From Microbotryum silenes-acaulis (lineage: Eukaryota > Basidiomycota > Microbotryomycetes > Microbotryales > Microbotryaceae), in the NCBI GenBank assembly GCA_003665825.1, contig QPFY01000020.1, positions 398,644 to 462,643 of the forward strand: a stretch of DNA of 64,000 bases, written 5' to 3'. Shown here piece after piece: positions 51,943-62,271 of this stretch. The notes beneath the pieces are model-generated. The model saw only the letters and a list, made by a program, of their open reading frames with translations. It was not told the origin of the DNA and did not search any database. The stretch's first letter is position 1. Every line of letters begins with the position of its first letter. A program made the position numbers and the translations under genes.

Positions 51943-52079
51943 ACCGACGGAAGTGCTAAGTGCGCCGGGTCATCGCTACCTTTGCATGGACTGGTTCCTT
52001 TGGCTGTTGAAGTTTCAAATCGGCGCTACAGGCGCGACACGAAAATGACGACGGGATAGAGTTGGGCCTAGTATGTAGA

Positions 52080-53475
52080 GAAGCGCCACCCGGTCCGCTT
52101 CTCGCGTTTAATCCTCGTGACGAGTTCAAAGCGTGAGTCGGCAAGACTGCGTTCCTTGGTTCAGCAAATCCCGTATCAGGTGGGCAACAAAATTACTGCT
52201 TCAAGCGAAGCTTGCTGGGCGAGTTGGTACTGACTAGGTAAGCATCCATTTCGACAGGGTCACAGACGATACACAGCGGCCACATCCAGGGTCTGAGGGA
52301 GCGGATCAAGGTTTCCGCGTCGAGTGTTGAACGGTACAGAATAGCGGCTCAAGACAGTGTAGCGGTTCAAGACAGTCGAGGTGAGCAGCATTTCTCCGAC
52401 GCGGACGGCGGTAGGGCGTCGCCGACTTTTCTCTCTCTTCCCGGACATGACTTCGCAGCCGAAGTTCAGCGGACACGTGAGGTAGTCGGTGAGTCCAATC
52501 GTCTAAGTAGCGCATGATTCACCTGACTTGCTAATAAGAACGTCTGGATCGTCGGTCTGAACAGAGCACTTGACCCACTGCCTTTCCGCCTCAACCCGAA
52601 GAATCTTCTTGGCAACTTTACTGTCTAAACTGCCCACCGGGGTGCTAAGTGGCAGGCGCTGCAGTGTGATGGAAAGGCGCTGCGAGTGCCGGTGTTCAAT
52701 CGATCAACAATCTATAGTCTCGGGTGTTTGCTCAGATCTGCATTTCTGACTTGGATTATGGTATGTGTCTGCAACTCCGTCTGAGCTGCACCTCCGAGGA
52801 CGATTCAGGTCGGCACTGATTTACACCAATTTCAGCATCACAATCGTCAAAGCTTTTGTTTCTTTCTTGCATCGACGGTCTCGGGTTCCGTGCTGCATGG
52901 GGTAGAATTTTTATCATGGATCAACTTATATCTGCTGTTCTCTTGCAGTGGCCGAGGCAGTCAAGATCTGATGAACTATCAATTGAAGCTGGCCTTGGAT
53001 TTTCGTCCGCCGAACGGAGAGCAATTCTCATTGAACCGGATGCTTCAGTACTCAGTGCAACTACCAAAGGTCGAAGTTGTGTCGCAGTGTGAAGAGGTGC
53101 GTGGTAGCGCACCGCCGAACCTACTGGCAAGTACATAGAAACTCTGAGGACTGGGGTGGAAAATTGGGTGAAATGAGTCGAGGGAGAAGCAAGGAAAGAG
53201 ACTGAGAGCACTGCTCTTGTCCGACGTCATGTCGTCGACAAATTCACGTGCAATTCGTAAGTCGGATGGGCCGTGCGGTATCACTAATGCACACCTCAAA
53301 ACCTGAGATCTTGCGACTTGATCGTAAAATTGCAACACATATCCTTGAATTTGATAGCTGTCACCATATTGGTGTTGAGAATGAGGGGGGCAGCTTTGTC
53401 AAGTAACCTGCATTCCGTTGCCTACCGAGTTTTGCTCCCTCTCTGCCGAGTCTGACGTCTGACGTCTGACGTCTT
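52080..53475. repeat. Island repeat R2 (copy of R1, interrupted)
   Basis: 52,080-52,625 and 53,230-53,475 match consecutive parts of R1 (49,560-50,335). R2 also has a small internal duplication near 52,330-52,380, where AGCGGTTCAAGACAGT-like words occur twice. The interruption is described separately. Confidence 0.75.
52626..53233. mobile_element. About 608-nt insertion inside repeat R2, flanked by TGTC
   Basis: R1 runs straight through CTACTGTCGTCGACAAATTC. In R2 the same place is split, with TGTC at 52,622-52,625 and again at 53,230-53,233 before GTCGACAAATTC resumes. This suggests a 4-nt target duplication. I see no terminal inverted repeats and no transposase. One frame in the insertion is open for about 80 codons but matches nothing I know. 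It could be a small non-autonomous element or a simple filler insertion. Confidence 0.5.
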
Positions 53476-53576
53476 GAGTTAATAGTATGGTGAGCCCGCC
53501 CCAAAAGGACTGAAAGTGAGCGAAGATCGATGTAAGCTGGCTCCTGGCTGAGCCTTTGCCGCTGGTGACATCGAAT

Positions 53577-54442
53577 CTAACCCTCGGGATCCGGCTTGGG
53601 CTTCTTCAGTCTACGAAAGTAGGGACTTTGAAAGTTGAAGTGGCGAGATTCCAGTCGATCAAGCACAACGAGCCGTAGCGGCATCGCTGACGAGTTGCAC
53701 TCCGTATGATCGACCCTGGCATACTTTTCGAACAGTCTGTAGGCATCACTATGGAGAACCAAATCACACGCATCAGTGACCTGTAGAAGTAGGACAGTAT
53801 GCCCCCCTTTCCATAAGAGCTCACCATATCAGTTGCTGAACCTCGTCGTTCGATCTTTCAGCGAAGGGGATCGGATTGCCGGCTCGAACTTGGTGTCGCG
53901 GATGCTTTGGGAGACGTCGCTATACAGCACCCCAAAATCGCCATCGGTTGGCATGTTGGGACGGTTGACTGGGCTCGCACAGGTATCTGTCGGGATATCA
54001 GAACAGTGCGCAAGTGCGTCCGCTACCGAAGCTCTGTGCTCACCCCTTTCGCCGACGAATCCGATATAAGCACCGCAGATCATGGTGCTAAACCGCGTCT
54101 CGGTCCCGTGGTGCTTGCTCGTAATTGCCGATTGGATAGTGGTCGACGCCCGCGCCCACAGAAGCACTGGCATGGTGGTAAGCAAGTGCGAACGGTCGCC
54201 AAAAGAAAGAGAAGGTGATCACCTTGATGAGGATGCCGCTCGTGTGCGGAGTTTCGGGTAAAGTGGCGTCGAGCTTGACGACCGCAGTCTGAGCGAATCG
54301 GAACTCGTCATTCGGGAAGCGAGGTCGCCCGTCGTGGTGCTCTTCAGCGTACCCGTTGATCACCGAATCCCTCTTGCACTCGAACGACACGACCGATCGC
54401 ACTTCTTCCTTGATTAGAAGTACGAAGTCGCCGTCGCCTTGC
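53577..54442 (-). pseudogene. Kinase-like family copy D, truncated
   Basis: Reading the - strand from 54,442 downward gives DFVLLIKEEVRSVVSFECKR, DSVINGYAEEHHDGRPRFPN, the segment MICGAYIGFVGERGEHRAS (like C and A), DFGVLYSDVSQSIRDTKFE, and finally LHSDAYRLFEKYARVDHTE with DWNLATSTFKVPTF in other frames. The glycine-loop half of the kinase domain is missing, and the last part has frame breaks in the HxD loop. Its 5' 302 nt (54,141-54,442) are one arm of the perfect inverted repeat. Confidence 0.7.
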
Positions 54443-54881
54443 TGGCGTCGGGTCTCAACGTGGAGATGGTGGGACTCCTCTATGCTCGATCTCATCTTGC
54501 CCAAATTCCGAGCCTCAAAAGCGCAACTTGAGGCTCGCGGCGAGGATTCCCACCATCTCCACATGAAGGCCCGGCGCCTGCAAGGCGACGGCGACTTCGT
54601 ACTTCTAATCAAGGAAGAAGTGCGATCGGTCGTGTCGTTCGAGTGCAAGAGGGATTCGGTGATCAACGGGTACGCTGAAGAGCACCACGACGGGCGACCT
54701 CGCTTCCCGAATGACGAGTTCCGATTCGCTCAGACTGCGGTCGTCAAGCTCGACGCCACTTTACCCGAAACTCCGCACACGAGCGGCATCCTCATCAAGG
54801 TGATCACCTTCTCTTTCTTTTGGCGACCGTTCGCACTTGCTTACCACCATGCCAGTGCTTCTGTGGGCGCGGGCGTCGACC
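54141..54881. repeat. Large inverted repeat with perfect 302-nt arms
   Basis: 54,141-54,442 is the exact reverse complement of 54,580-54,881 by base-by-base reading. Paired coordinates sum to 109,022 with no indel. Inside, about 35 nt more pair imperfectly (GTGGAGATGGTGGGA with its complement), and the centre has a 10-bp stem CGAGCCTCAA / TTGAGGCTCG. Outside the arms weaker pairing continues to about 54,126 and 54,896. The arms are a segment of kinase-like family copy D. A transcript would fold into a hairpin of about 300 bp. Confidence 0.93.
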
Positions 54882-55500
54882 GCTACCAATCGGCAGAAGT
54901 ACGAGGTCGCCGTCGCCTTGCTCACGTCGGATCTTCTAGTGGGTCTCAATATCCCCAGATAAGTCACAGTTACGTACCACTGATCAATGATTCGAGTTGA
55001 AGCAGGCGCAATTACCGTAGATGTCCATCACCTCGAGCCGAAATGTCGTCGCCCCGACACTGGCGCTATCGGAGCCTCTGACTCGTCACTTGGTGACTAC
55101 CACTGACGGGAGCTGAAGCAGAAGCAATCCGAGCAGAAGTATCGAAAGGAGGATGTGAAGATTTCCAAATGATGTGGCGACTGAAAATTGAAGAATTGAA
55201 GACGCTGTGAGGGACCAAACCGAATGGGAGAGTGGGAAAGGGGATAAGGACAGGGAGAGGAGGAAAAACAAGGGGGAGCTAGTGACGTCGCGGCATCGTG
55301 AGAACAGCCTATACTAGTGCAGTGGCGTCAAGCCACCTGGGTTCTGATCATGTTTGTCTCTGTTTTCTTTTCTAGGTAGTCAAATATTATTCTTGGGTAG
55401 TCAGATATAAAATTGTGGATGTTTACTAAGACATAGTTTGACAGATTTGTTAGAGATTCGAACGCTACTTGAAGTTCGTGGCACGGTGGCCCAGAGCCCC

Positions 55501-55526
55501 CACTCTCCCTTTTCGGTGGGAGAGTG
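55501..55526. repeat. Small hairpin, 9-bp perfect stem
   Basis: CACTCTCCC and GGGAGAGTG flank an 8-nt loop, about 45 nt before the likely start of copy B. It could affect the 5' UTR of that gene, or be chance. Confidence 0.5.
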
Positions 55527-55571
55527 AACCGGTCTCACCTGTTCCAGGGTCAGGCGTCTACTCATCGGATT

Positions 55572-58008
55572 ATGAATCCCAACCAAGATTTTTTTTGCTC
55601 CCCATTCACAGTACTGCCCGAGGGATCATCCTCTGATCATGACCCTTGCGGCAGGTTGGACGACTTCAGCTACCGTGCGATCGGCGAGCCCTTCCAAGGA
55701 GCCCCCCTTCCTCCCTCGTCACAGCTCCCAGTCTCAGCAATACTGGATACCTCACTTCAAGAACGTGTGGAAAACGCGTTACTGGGCTTTCTCCGCGAGC
55801 ACAAGATGGTGGAATCCGTGTTCCACGAGGCGTGCGCACTGCTCATGATCATTGGGAAAGCACGACTCTTCTGTACGAACTCACCCCAGTGCACAGTCAG
55901 CGTGCACGACCTGCGTACACGATTACTCGACCCCCTCGTCATGTTTCTGCTGCAAGAGTACCAGGCCCAGCTTGGCGAGGACGTCAACAAGCTGAACGGC
56001 GGTCGTTACATTCTTCACTCCAGCCCGAGGACCCTGATCAAACCCATATTCCTCGCGGTATCACGTTCGCTCTGCGGCATACTCATACGACGGTGGCGTC
56101 CAACACGACCATATCGTTTGAGGAAGACTCGAGCTTCCTGACCTTTGGATGTCAGCCGAACCTGTTTGCGCGCGAGGACGAGTGCAAGTTCTTCCTCAAC
56201 GAGGGTGAGCCGATCCCGCTCGATCCATGCGGCAGGAGCCACGGCACACAGGCGATGCTGAACAAGGTGAGCATCTTGCATTCCCTCGTGCTTCACTCAA
56301 CGGTCACTATATTGCCAACTGTACCTTTCCTTGGGCCTCCAGCTTGCCTGGAGGATGCAGTCTGCAATTCAACGTGACCCAAAGACGGGTAAAGTCGAGG
56401 TACCGGTGCGCTTCGGCATCATGATGAGCACTCATTTCGCCATTCTGGCCGAGTCGGGTAAGTCGGATTGGTCATGACGAATGAGCTTGCTCATCCCTAA
56501 GTCACCTTCTGATTTCCTCACAGTCACCAATCCGAACAACAATCAAGAAGTTGGCCTCATTTATACGCCAATCTTTAAAATTGGCACGACCCTCATGGAT
56601 CGGGATCGATTTCCATTTCATTTTTTGGCGAAATCCATTCCGCTTCTGTTCCTCGCCACTATACTGGACTACCTTGTCAATGTGCCACTTCCGTCCCACG
56701 AGTCCCTCAAATCTCTATTTGGTGCGAGGAGAGATTCCGATGGTCCCAGCCGTGATTCCGGTGGCGGTGGGCAAGCTAGACATGCCGAGGAAGGGGCCGA
56801 GAAAGAACCAAGTGGAGGACTGGAGGACACGGGATCCACGAAACCGATCGCCTCTGACGTATGGACCACCAAGGAGCTCGCTATCCAGGCGAGATTGAAC
56901 ACTACGGTGTGGCCGGTAAGCAATCTCAACCACAATCGCAAGAGGATATCAATCCTTCAGTATCTTCACCGAGGTCGGCAGTGCGCGGGGAGCTGACAAC
57001 CCCTCCTAGGATCTTAGGTGCGGATAGTTCTTGGCAAGTTCGAATGGAACAACCTGGGCATACGTCTCGAAGCTGTTATATTCGAGTCGTTGGCAAGCCG
57101 GGCAAAACCCTGGCAGCCCCCCGACACAGAACGAGTCATCGCCTTATCCACCTCTCCCCGCGTTGTTGGCTTATCTTTCGAAACCCCTGGGCGAACAGGG
57201 TGGACGTAAGAAGAGCTCTGTCACTTTGTCCAATTTGAGGGAGATCAAAGTCGACACTTTACCGCTCCTCGCTGCGGTGCAACTCCTGGGGAGAGGAGGA
57301 TTCGGCTCCGTGACTGCTGGTAAACTCGTATTCAACGCTCTCGGATTAAAAGACCTGGTTCTGAGGGCTGAGGAGGGCTCGAAGGCTCATGAAGTAGACA
57401 GGTTACAAGCCGGACCATCTTGCGAGGGATTGCGAACTGCCCCAGCTCAAGCTCGATCCCGACCGACCGACCAGTGGCCATCAAGCTGTTCGAAGACGAC
57501 AAGCTGGAAGCCGGGATCCGAGAATCGCTCTTTTACGAACACATCTTTCCGCTCCTCCCGAAAAATGCTCGCGCGTTCCTCCCTGCTTATTACGGAACCT
57601 TCCAAAGTCCTCGTGGCCATTCAATCGCTTTAATCATGGGTTACGGAGGGCGGCCGATCCGACGGTCTGAGCGATCGAACGAGGAACTTCAACAGACGGT
57701 CGAGTGAGCTACACGGCTCTAGTAGTGTGTTCGCGTCCTCTAAGGCTACTATAGCTTGCTGATCCATCGGAGGTCCGTCTCTCCACAGCAACGCTTACTG
57801 TCTATTCGACAAGCATGGGGTCGATCATTCGGACCGGAAGCTCCGTAACGTGCTGCTGCGCGATGATGGTTCGCTGTGCTTGATCGACTGGAACCTCGCT
57901 ACCCTCAACTTCAAACCTTCCTTCCGGGGACTAAAAAGCAGAAAGTGGTTCCAAATTAATAGAAACAATGACATTGGTGGCAATGTCTCATCCAGAGCTG
58001 GCTCATAG
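55572..58008 (+). pseudogene. Kinase-like family copy B, with several frameshifts
   Basis: The ATG at 55,572 gives MNPNQDFFCSPFTVLPEGSS, FSYRAIGEPFQGAPLPPSSQ and TVSVHDLRTRLLDPLVMFLL. A 1-nt loss relative to copy A at about 56,015-56,025 shifts the frame. A 411-nt tract identical to copy A follows (56,093-56,503). The part corresponding to A's kinase domain reads in three successive frames between 57,018 and 57,240 (LEAVIFESLAS; VVGKPGKTLAAPRH; LLGRGGFGSVTAG), with another shift near 57,415. It then runs IKLFEDDKLEAGIRESLFYE, DHSDRKLRNVLLRDDGSL and LIDWNLATLNF to a TAG at 58,006-58,008. At least four frame breaks make this a pseudogene, although catalytic motifs remain readable. Confidence 0.8.
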
Positions 58009-58295
58009 CAAGCTCCCCTCAATACTAGTCTTACGCAAGGAGGTCGCATACTATTCGTGCTTAACTCAGACTCGGCGGGGAGCGAGCGAAAGCCGACAGG
58101 ACAGAGAGCTGCCAAATTCGTTCCTTTCACGGAATTGCCTTGCTTAATTATTGTACCCAGATGGTACCGTTCTTTTCGCTAACCTACTCGATCAGATGGC
58201 ATGCCCATTTTTGCACAGGCAGGTCCGCTGCGGACTTTCAGCTACGAAGACGAAGTCGACATCGCATACCAACTGCAAGGTGACTGCCGTTCACT

Positions 58296-59267
58296 CTAGA
58301 ATTTGACGCCTTGCTCCTCCAGCTTCTTTTGCAGCGCTTCCATCTTGAAATCTGTCTTGATGTCTTCCGCCGCCTGTAGTGTGATGACGAGGTATCAGCG
58401 ATCGGTGAGTGCCATTCAGTTCGGTCGCTCTCGGGGTTTGCCAAACCGCCAGAATGGGGACTTACCTGAGCGCGCTTCCTCTCAGCCCAACTCTGCATCT
58501 TCCCTCCCATGTGCGGGCATCCTTCGGCATGACGGTGTTGCATCAACATAACCTCGTGGGCCTTAATCTTGGCCCTGCGTTCTTCGCATTCTTTGCGGCG
58601 TTCGAGGGCTCCAGGGTGTGCTTCTTCGATTCGGGCCAATTCTTTGTCCCAGCGCAGCTTTGTGTGCCCGTTCGAGTGCCACGCCTATAAAGGAGACGAG
58701 ATTGATGGATATTAGAAAGCGAACGAGTATTGAAGTAACAAGACGGTGTCGAGACTTGATCGATGGTGTCAAAGTCGTGACTCTGCAGGGCTTAGTTTCG
58801 AAAACTCACGCTTCTCATGGCCGGCCTTCCAGTGTTTCACCAGATCGACTTGTTCGCTCTGAGTCATTTCCATGATGTCCTTGCTAGGAAGGTGCGGATG
58901 GATCAACCCTCCTCTTTCACATCTGCTCGAGTCAGGCGGAAAGCTTCAGCCTCTGTTGTCACGCTCAGGAAATAGGGGGTTTCCTCCTCTGCGGATGCCG
59001 AGACTCCCCAGACTGACATGCGGTGTAAAGGAATGCTCCTCCCCGAGTGCCAAGACGATAGTAATCGGAGTTGTCAAGCCACTCGTTCCTCCAGGAAGTT
59101 TCTAGTATAGAATGCAAACCCTCCTTGATCTGTGTCAAGTATGTTGTACAATCTGCAGGCTCGGTAGTGCTTACAGGCGCTGGAAGGGTGGCATAAGTTC
59201 TCCTAGACAATCGCAGTGCAGTGCTTCTTGTCGTGTAGATAGAGCGAACAACCTGTGTGGGCATCAT
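58296..59267 (-). CDS. Predicted mitochondrial protein of unknown function
   Basis: The ATG at 59267 gives MMPTQVVRSIYTTRSTALRL followed by SRRTYATLPAP, a good mitochondrial presequence with a cleavage-like RTYAT. Later exons read LGIRRGGNPLFPER, HPHLPSKDIMEMTQSEQVDL, VKHWKAGHEK, then an Arg/Glu-rich helical stretch (ARIEEAHPGALERRKECEER) with HRHAEGCPHMGG, and EALQKKLEEQGVKF before TAG at 58296. I do not recognise the family. One problem: the donor after HEK is phase 1, and the acceptor at about 58,687 gives RVALERAHKAALGQ, while the clearly coding frame that follows is shifted by one base near 58,640. This is either a real frameshift, a sequence error or a splice I have misread. Confidence 0.6.
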
Positions 59268-59718
59268 CAGATGCACGGGATGAGGGTGTTCAGCACAAGC
59301 AAGACACCTGAAGGTTGGGCCCCACCCGCGGCACCACAAGGGGGCGGAGGCCGACAAGCTGACTCGGACTCACAGTCGACGGTGATCTTGTGACGGGTCT
59401 AAGGAGGCCAAACAACATGACGGGCTACGTAAGTGTGACTGTAGGTGGCTGATAGAAAACGGGAGACAGAGAAGCGACCCTGGGAAAGCGTATCGTGGTC
59501 GATTGCACCGCTGCGCTCAGTGCATCGGATCAGTGACCGTGAATGACGCGCCTTGATCCAAATCGGGCGCATCGCCCTTCGCGCACGCTCGCCGGGGAAA
59601 TAAGCTCGAGTCCGAACTTCTTCCGAGCAAGCTGTAGAAAGCCCCCATCCCATCCACACGCTTGGCGTTCTTGTAGCACAAGTCCGTTTCAATCATCGAT
59701 CAGCAACTTACCAAGCTC
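59268..59718. other. Divergent intergenic region
   Basis: About 450 bp between the mitochondrial gene (-) and the small membrane-protein ORF (+). No other gene is recognised. Confidence 0.45.
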
Positions 59719-59910
59719 ATGCCTGCAGCGCGCCCCGGTGCGCCTCGACCGCCCCCTATCACCCGAGCGAAGGCGACGACTTCCTCCCTCACGTGGCCGC
59801 TCTCGTTCGTCGCCATCGTCGGCGTCTCGATCCTCGCTTACCGTCAGGTCTTGCACCGACGACATACGGACAATCGCTCGAGCAAACGAGAGTTCCCCAA
59901 TCCCCTCTGA
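59719..59910 (+). CDS. Small single-pass membrane protein (63 aa), hypothetical
   Basis: An uninterrupted ATG-to-TGA frame encodes a Pro/Arg-rich N-terminus (MPAARPGAPRPPPITRAK), one hydrophobic helix (WPLSFVAIVGVSILAYRQV) and a basic hydrophilic tail (HRRHTDNRSSKREFPNPL). This layout is common in small mitochondrial or ER membrane proteins, but I recognise no family. It ends only 79 nt before the UMP kinase ATG on the same strand. It may therefore be a separate gene, an upstream ORF on the kinase transcript, or one half of a bicistronic mRNA. Confidence 0.45.
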   Translation: MPAARPGAPRPPPITRAKATTSSLTWPLSFVAIVGVSILAYRQVLHRRHTDNRSSKREFPNPL

Positions 59911-59989
59911 GGAGACGGGCCTGATCTCCCCACGCCGCCTCTCGGGCCCCCCCCACAAGCAGTGCTCTGAACGCCTCTCCGAGCTCTGA

Positions 59990-61483
59990 ATGGCCCCCTT
60001 GTTCAAACGACTCAAGAGTCTCATCATCGGCATTTCCGCACCTTCGAATCAAAAGACCGAAGCGCCCTCACCTTCCTCAGCCTGGACCGCGACCTCGTCC
60101 ATTGCTTCGGCCCACCCACACCGCCTGGCGGCCTCGGCGCCGACCCTTGCCGGTCCCTCCTCTTCCGCCCGCACCAACAAGACCACGACACTCATCGATT
60201 CGGTCATCCCCATCACCGTCACCCCTCCAACACCAGGGACCGTGGATCCAGACTACCTCCCTTTTGCCGATTCTTTGCCCGATCCCAAGACTGCCACCAC
60301 CTCCACCACCACACCACCAGCAGCACCCGCAACGATGGCCCCCGTCGACTCCAGCTCGTCTTCGGACCAGCCCAAGTTCAACCCGAAAGAAGTGACCGTC
60401 ATCTTTGTTCTCGGTGGCCCAGGAGCAGGTCAGTCATTCTCATGTCCCTTGGTCGCGGTGTGTGTGGTTGTCGAGTCGTGATAACTGACGCGCGCGGCAC
60501 GTCATCATCCCTTCCCCATCTCTTTGTCGACGCGTCGTACCGGTGGATGAATAGGCAAGGGCACGCAATGCGCTCGCTTGGTCGATGATTACCGATTCGT
60601 TCATCTCTCGGGTGAGCAGACACGACCGTTGGCCTTCGTATCTTGAACTAACGTGCACTACTGTGCTCCCTTCCGCCACGACCCACCTCGCACTCCGTCA
60701 ATCCGTTTTCAAATAGCCGGTGATCTCCTCCGAGCCGAACAACAACGACCCGACTCCAAAGTCGGCGCCATGATCAAAGAGTACATCACCGAAGGCAAGA
60801 TCGTGCCTATGGAAGTGACGATCCAACTTTTGTCCAACGGGATGAGCGACGCCATGGCTAAAGATGCGGACAATAAGAGGTTCCTCGTCGATGGGTTCCC
60901 AAGAAAGATGGATCAGGCGATCAAGTTTGATGAGAGTGTGAGTTGAGGAGGAAGGTCATGGTGGAGTTGAATTAGCGATACGGCAGAGTGAGCGCTGATG
61001 GCAGCTGAATTGCTTCCCCACAGGTATGCCCTTCTTCGCTCGTCTTGTTCTTGGTTTGCCCGGAGGAGATTCTCCAAGAGCGATTGTTGGAGCGTGGCAA
61101 GACGAGTGGGCGAGACGACGACAACGCCGAGAGCATCAAGAAGCGTTTCAGTGAGTGTTGCATTCTCGCCAAAATACCCCTTCTCTGGCAATACACTCGG
61201 GATCAGGCGCTGACCATGTGATTTGGGGAATGCCGGTGGTTTCCTCCACTATAGAGACTTTTATCGACACCTCTATGCCCGTTGTCGACTACTACCGGGA
61301 GAAGGGCAAGGTCGTCGAGGTCAGTCCGAGTCGGCGGTCATTCGCGAGGACTGGGTTTTGGCTGCTGACATGAATGCATCTTCCTTGCCATGACCGAATT
61401 GAAAGATCGACTCATCGAAAACGATCGATCAAGTCTACGCTTCCATCGTCAAGGGTGTTGAACCCGTGTTGAACCAGTACTAA
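59990..61483 (+). CDS. URA6: UMP/CMP kinase (adenylate-kinase family)
   Basis: This enzyme phosphorylates UMP and CMP with ATP in pyrimidine nucleotide synthesis. Spliced motifs are VTVIFVLGGPGAG-KGTQCAR (P-loop, split by an intron), FVHLSAGDLLRAEQQRPDSK, GKIVPMEVTIQLL, FLVDGFPRKMDQA, LFLVCPEEILQERLLERGKT, SGRDDDNAESIKKRF (LID) and VVDYYREKGKVVE, ending VLNQY with TAA at 61481-61483. Six exons are needed. The frame from ATG 59990 adds 115 residues before an internal ATG at 60335 (MAPVDSSSSSDQPKFNP), which alone would give a normal-length enzyme. The extension begins with a basic amphipathic stretch (MAPLFKRLKSLIIGI) and is otherwise Ser/Thr/Pro-rich. Confidence 0.93.
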
Positions 61484-62271
61484 TTAGGGATCGAGGGATT
61501 GAATAGGAGAGATAGACCCTAGTATGCATGTGGGCATTTATATATCATCACCCATCAACAAGGCGCGAGCCAGGTCTGCATGAAAAGTTTTGGGCCGTCT
61601 TCTATTTTTTTGTGCGCACGCCATCCTGCAGCACAGAATTGAGCCAGCTGTGTCGATCGCCGAGCCGGAGCGGTGACGTGCGTCATGATGCGGTGCGGTA
61701 GCTTGGGTTTTTCGTGCCGCGCTGGCTGCCGCGCCTCTCTTGTGCGGCGCGTTGCCAATCGTTGGGCGCTATTGTCGCTCGTCGAACGTCTCGTGTCGGC
61801 CAAGTTAAAAACGACGAGCAGTCTCCGACTGAACGACGTTTGTGCCGTTCTCTATTGATGAACATGATCAATAAATGGCTTGAATTGGGCTTGGGGCGAA
61901 TGTCCCACGACAAGGCCCGCGAAGAAACCGGCGGGCAGCGCAAGCAAGGGGAGGCAAACCGGGGAGGCGGGCGGGAAAGCAAAAAATAATGAAGTTTCGA
62001 GCGAGCCACAGGCGATGTTGCGAGCGAAGCAAGAGGGAGTGATTCACACCGCACACTATGATAGCACTCCCCTTTCGACTCGCTCGGCGCGCCCGTTGGT
62101 CGCCTTTGGCAACCGGCCACGGCGCTTGGAGCGCGGCCTACTATAGCCTCCTATAGCAGCCTATAGCCCGATCGCGTCACCTGTGGATCCCGTCCAGCCC
62201 CGGTTTCAGTAACTACCGCGACTTTGCTCATCGCTTCATCGCTACCTCGCTGCAGCGCGCTCGAATTGACT
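61484..62271. other. Intergenic, nothing recognised
   Basis: About 790 bp downstream of UMP kinase. Near 62,130-62,165 a short TATAGC-type word is repeated (CTATAGC three times). No ORF with conserved features is present. Confidence 0.45.

Noticed and set aside
55501..55526. The hairpin before copy B as a rho-independent terminator
   Set aside because: The sequence is eukaryotic and no U-tract follows; only the structure itself is reported.
41000..58300. CRISPR arrays, bacterial operons or prophage in the accessory island
   Set aside because: There are no spaced direct repeats, no bacterial-type gene organisation, and the genes contain introns.
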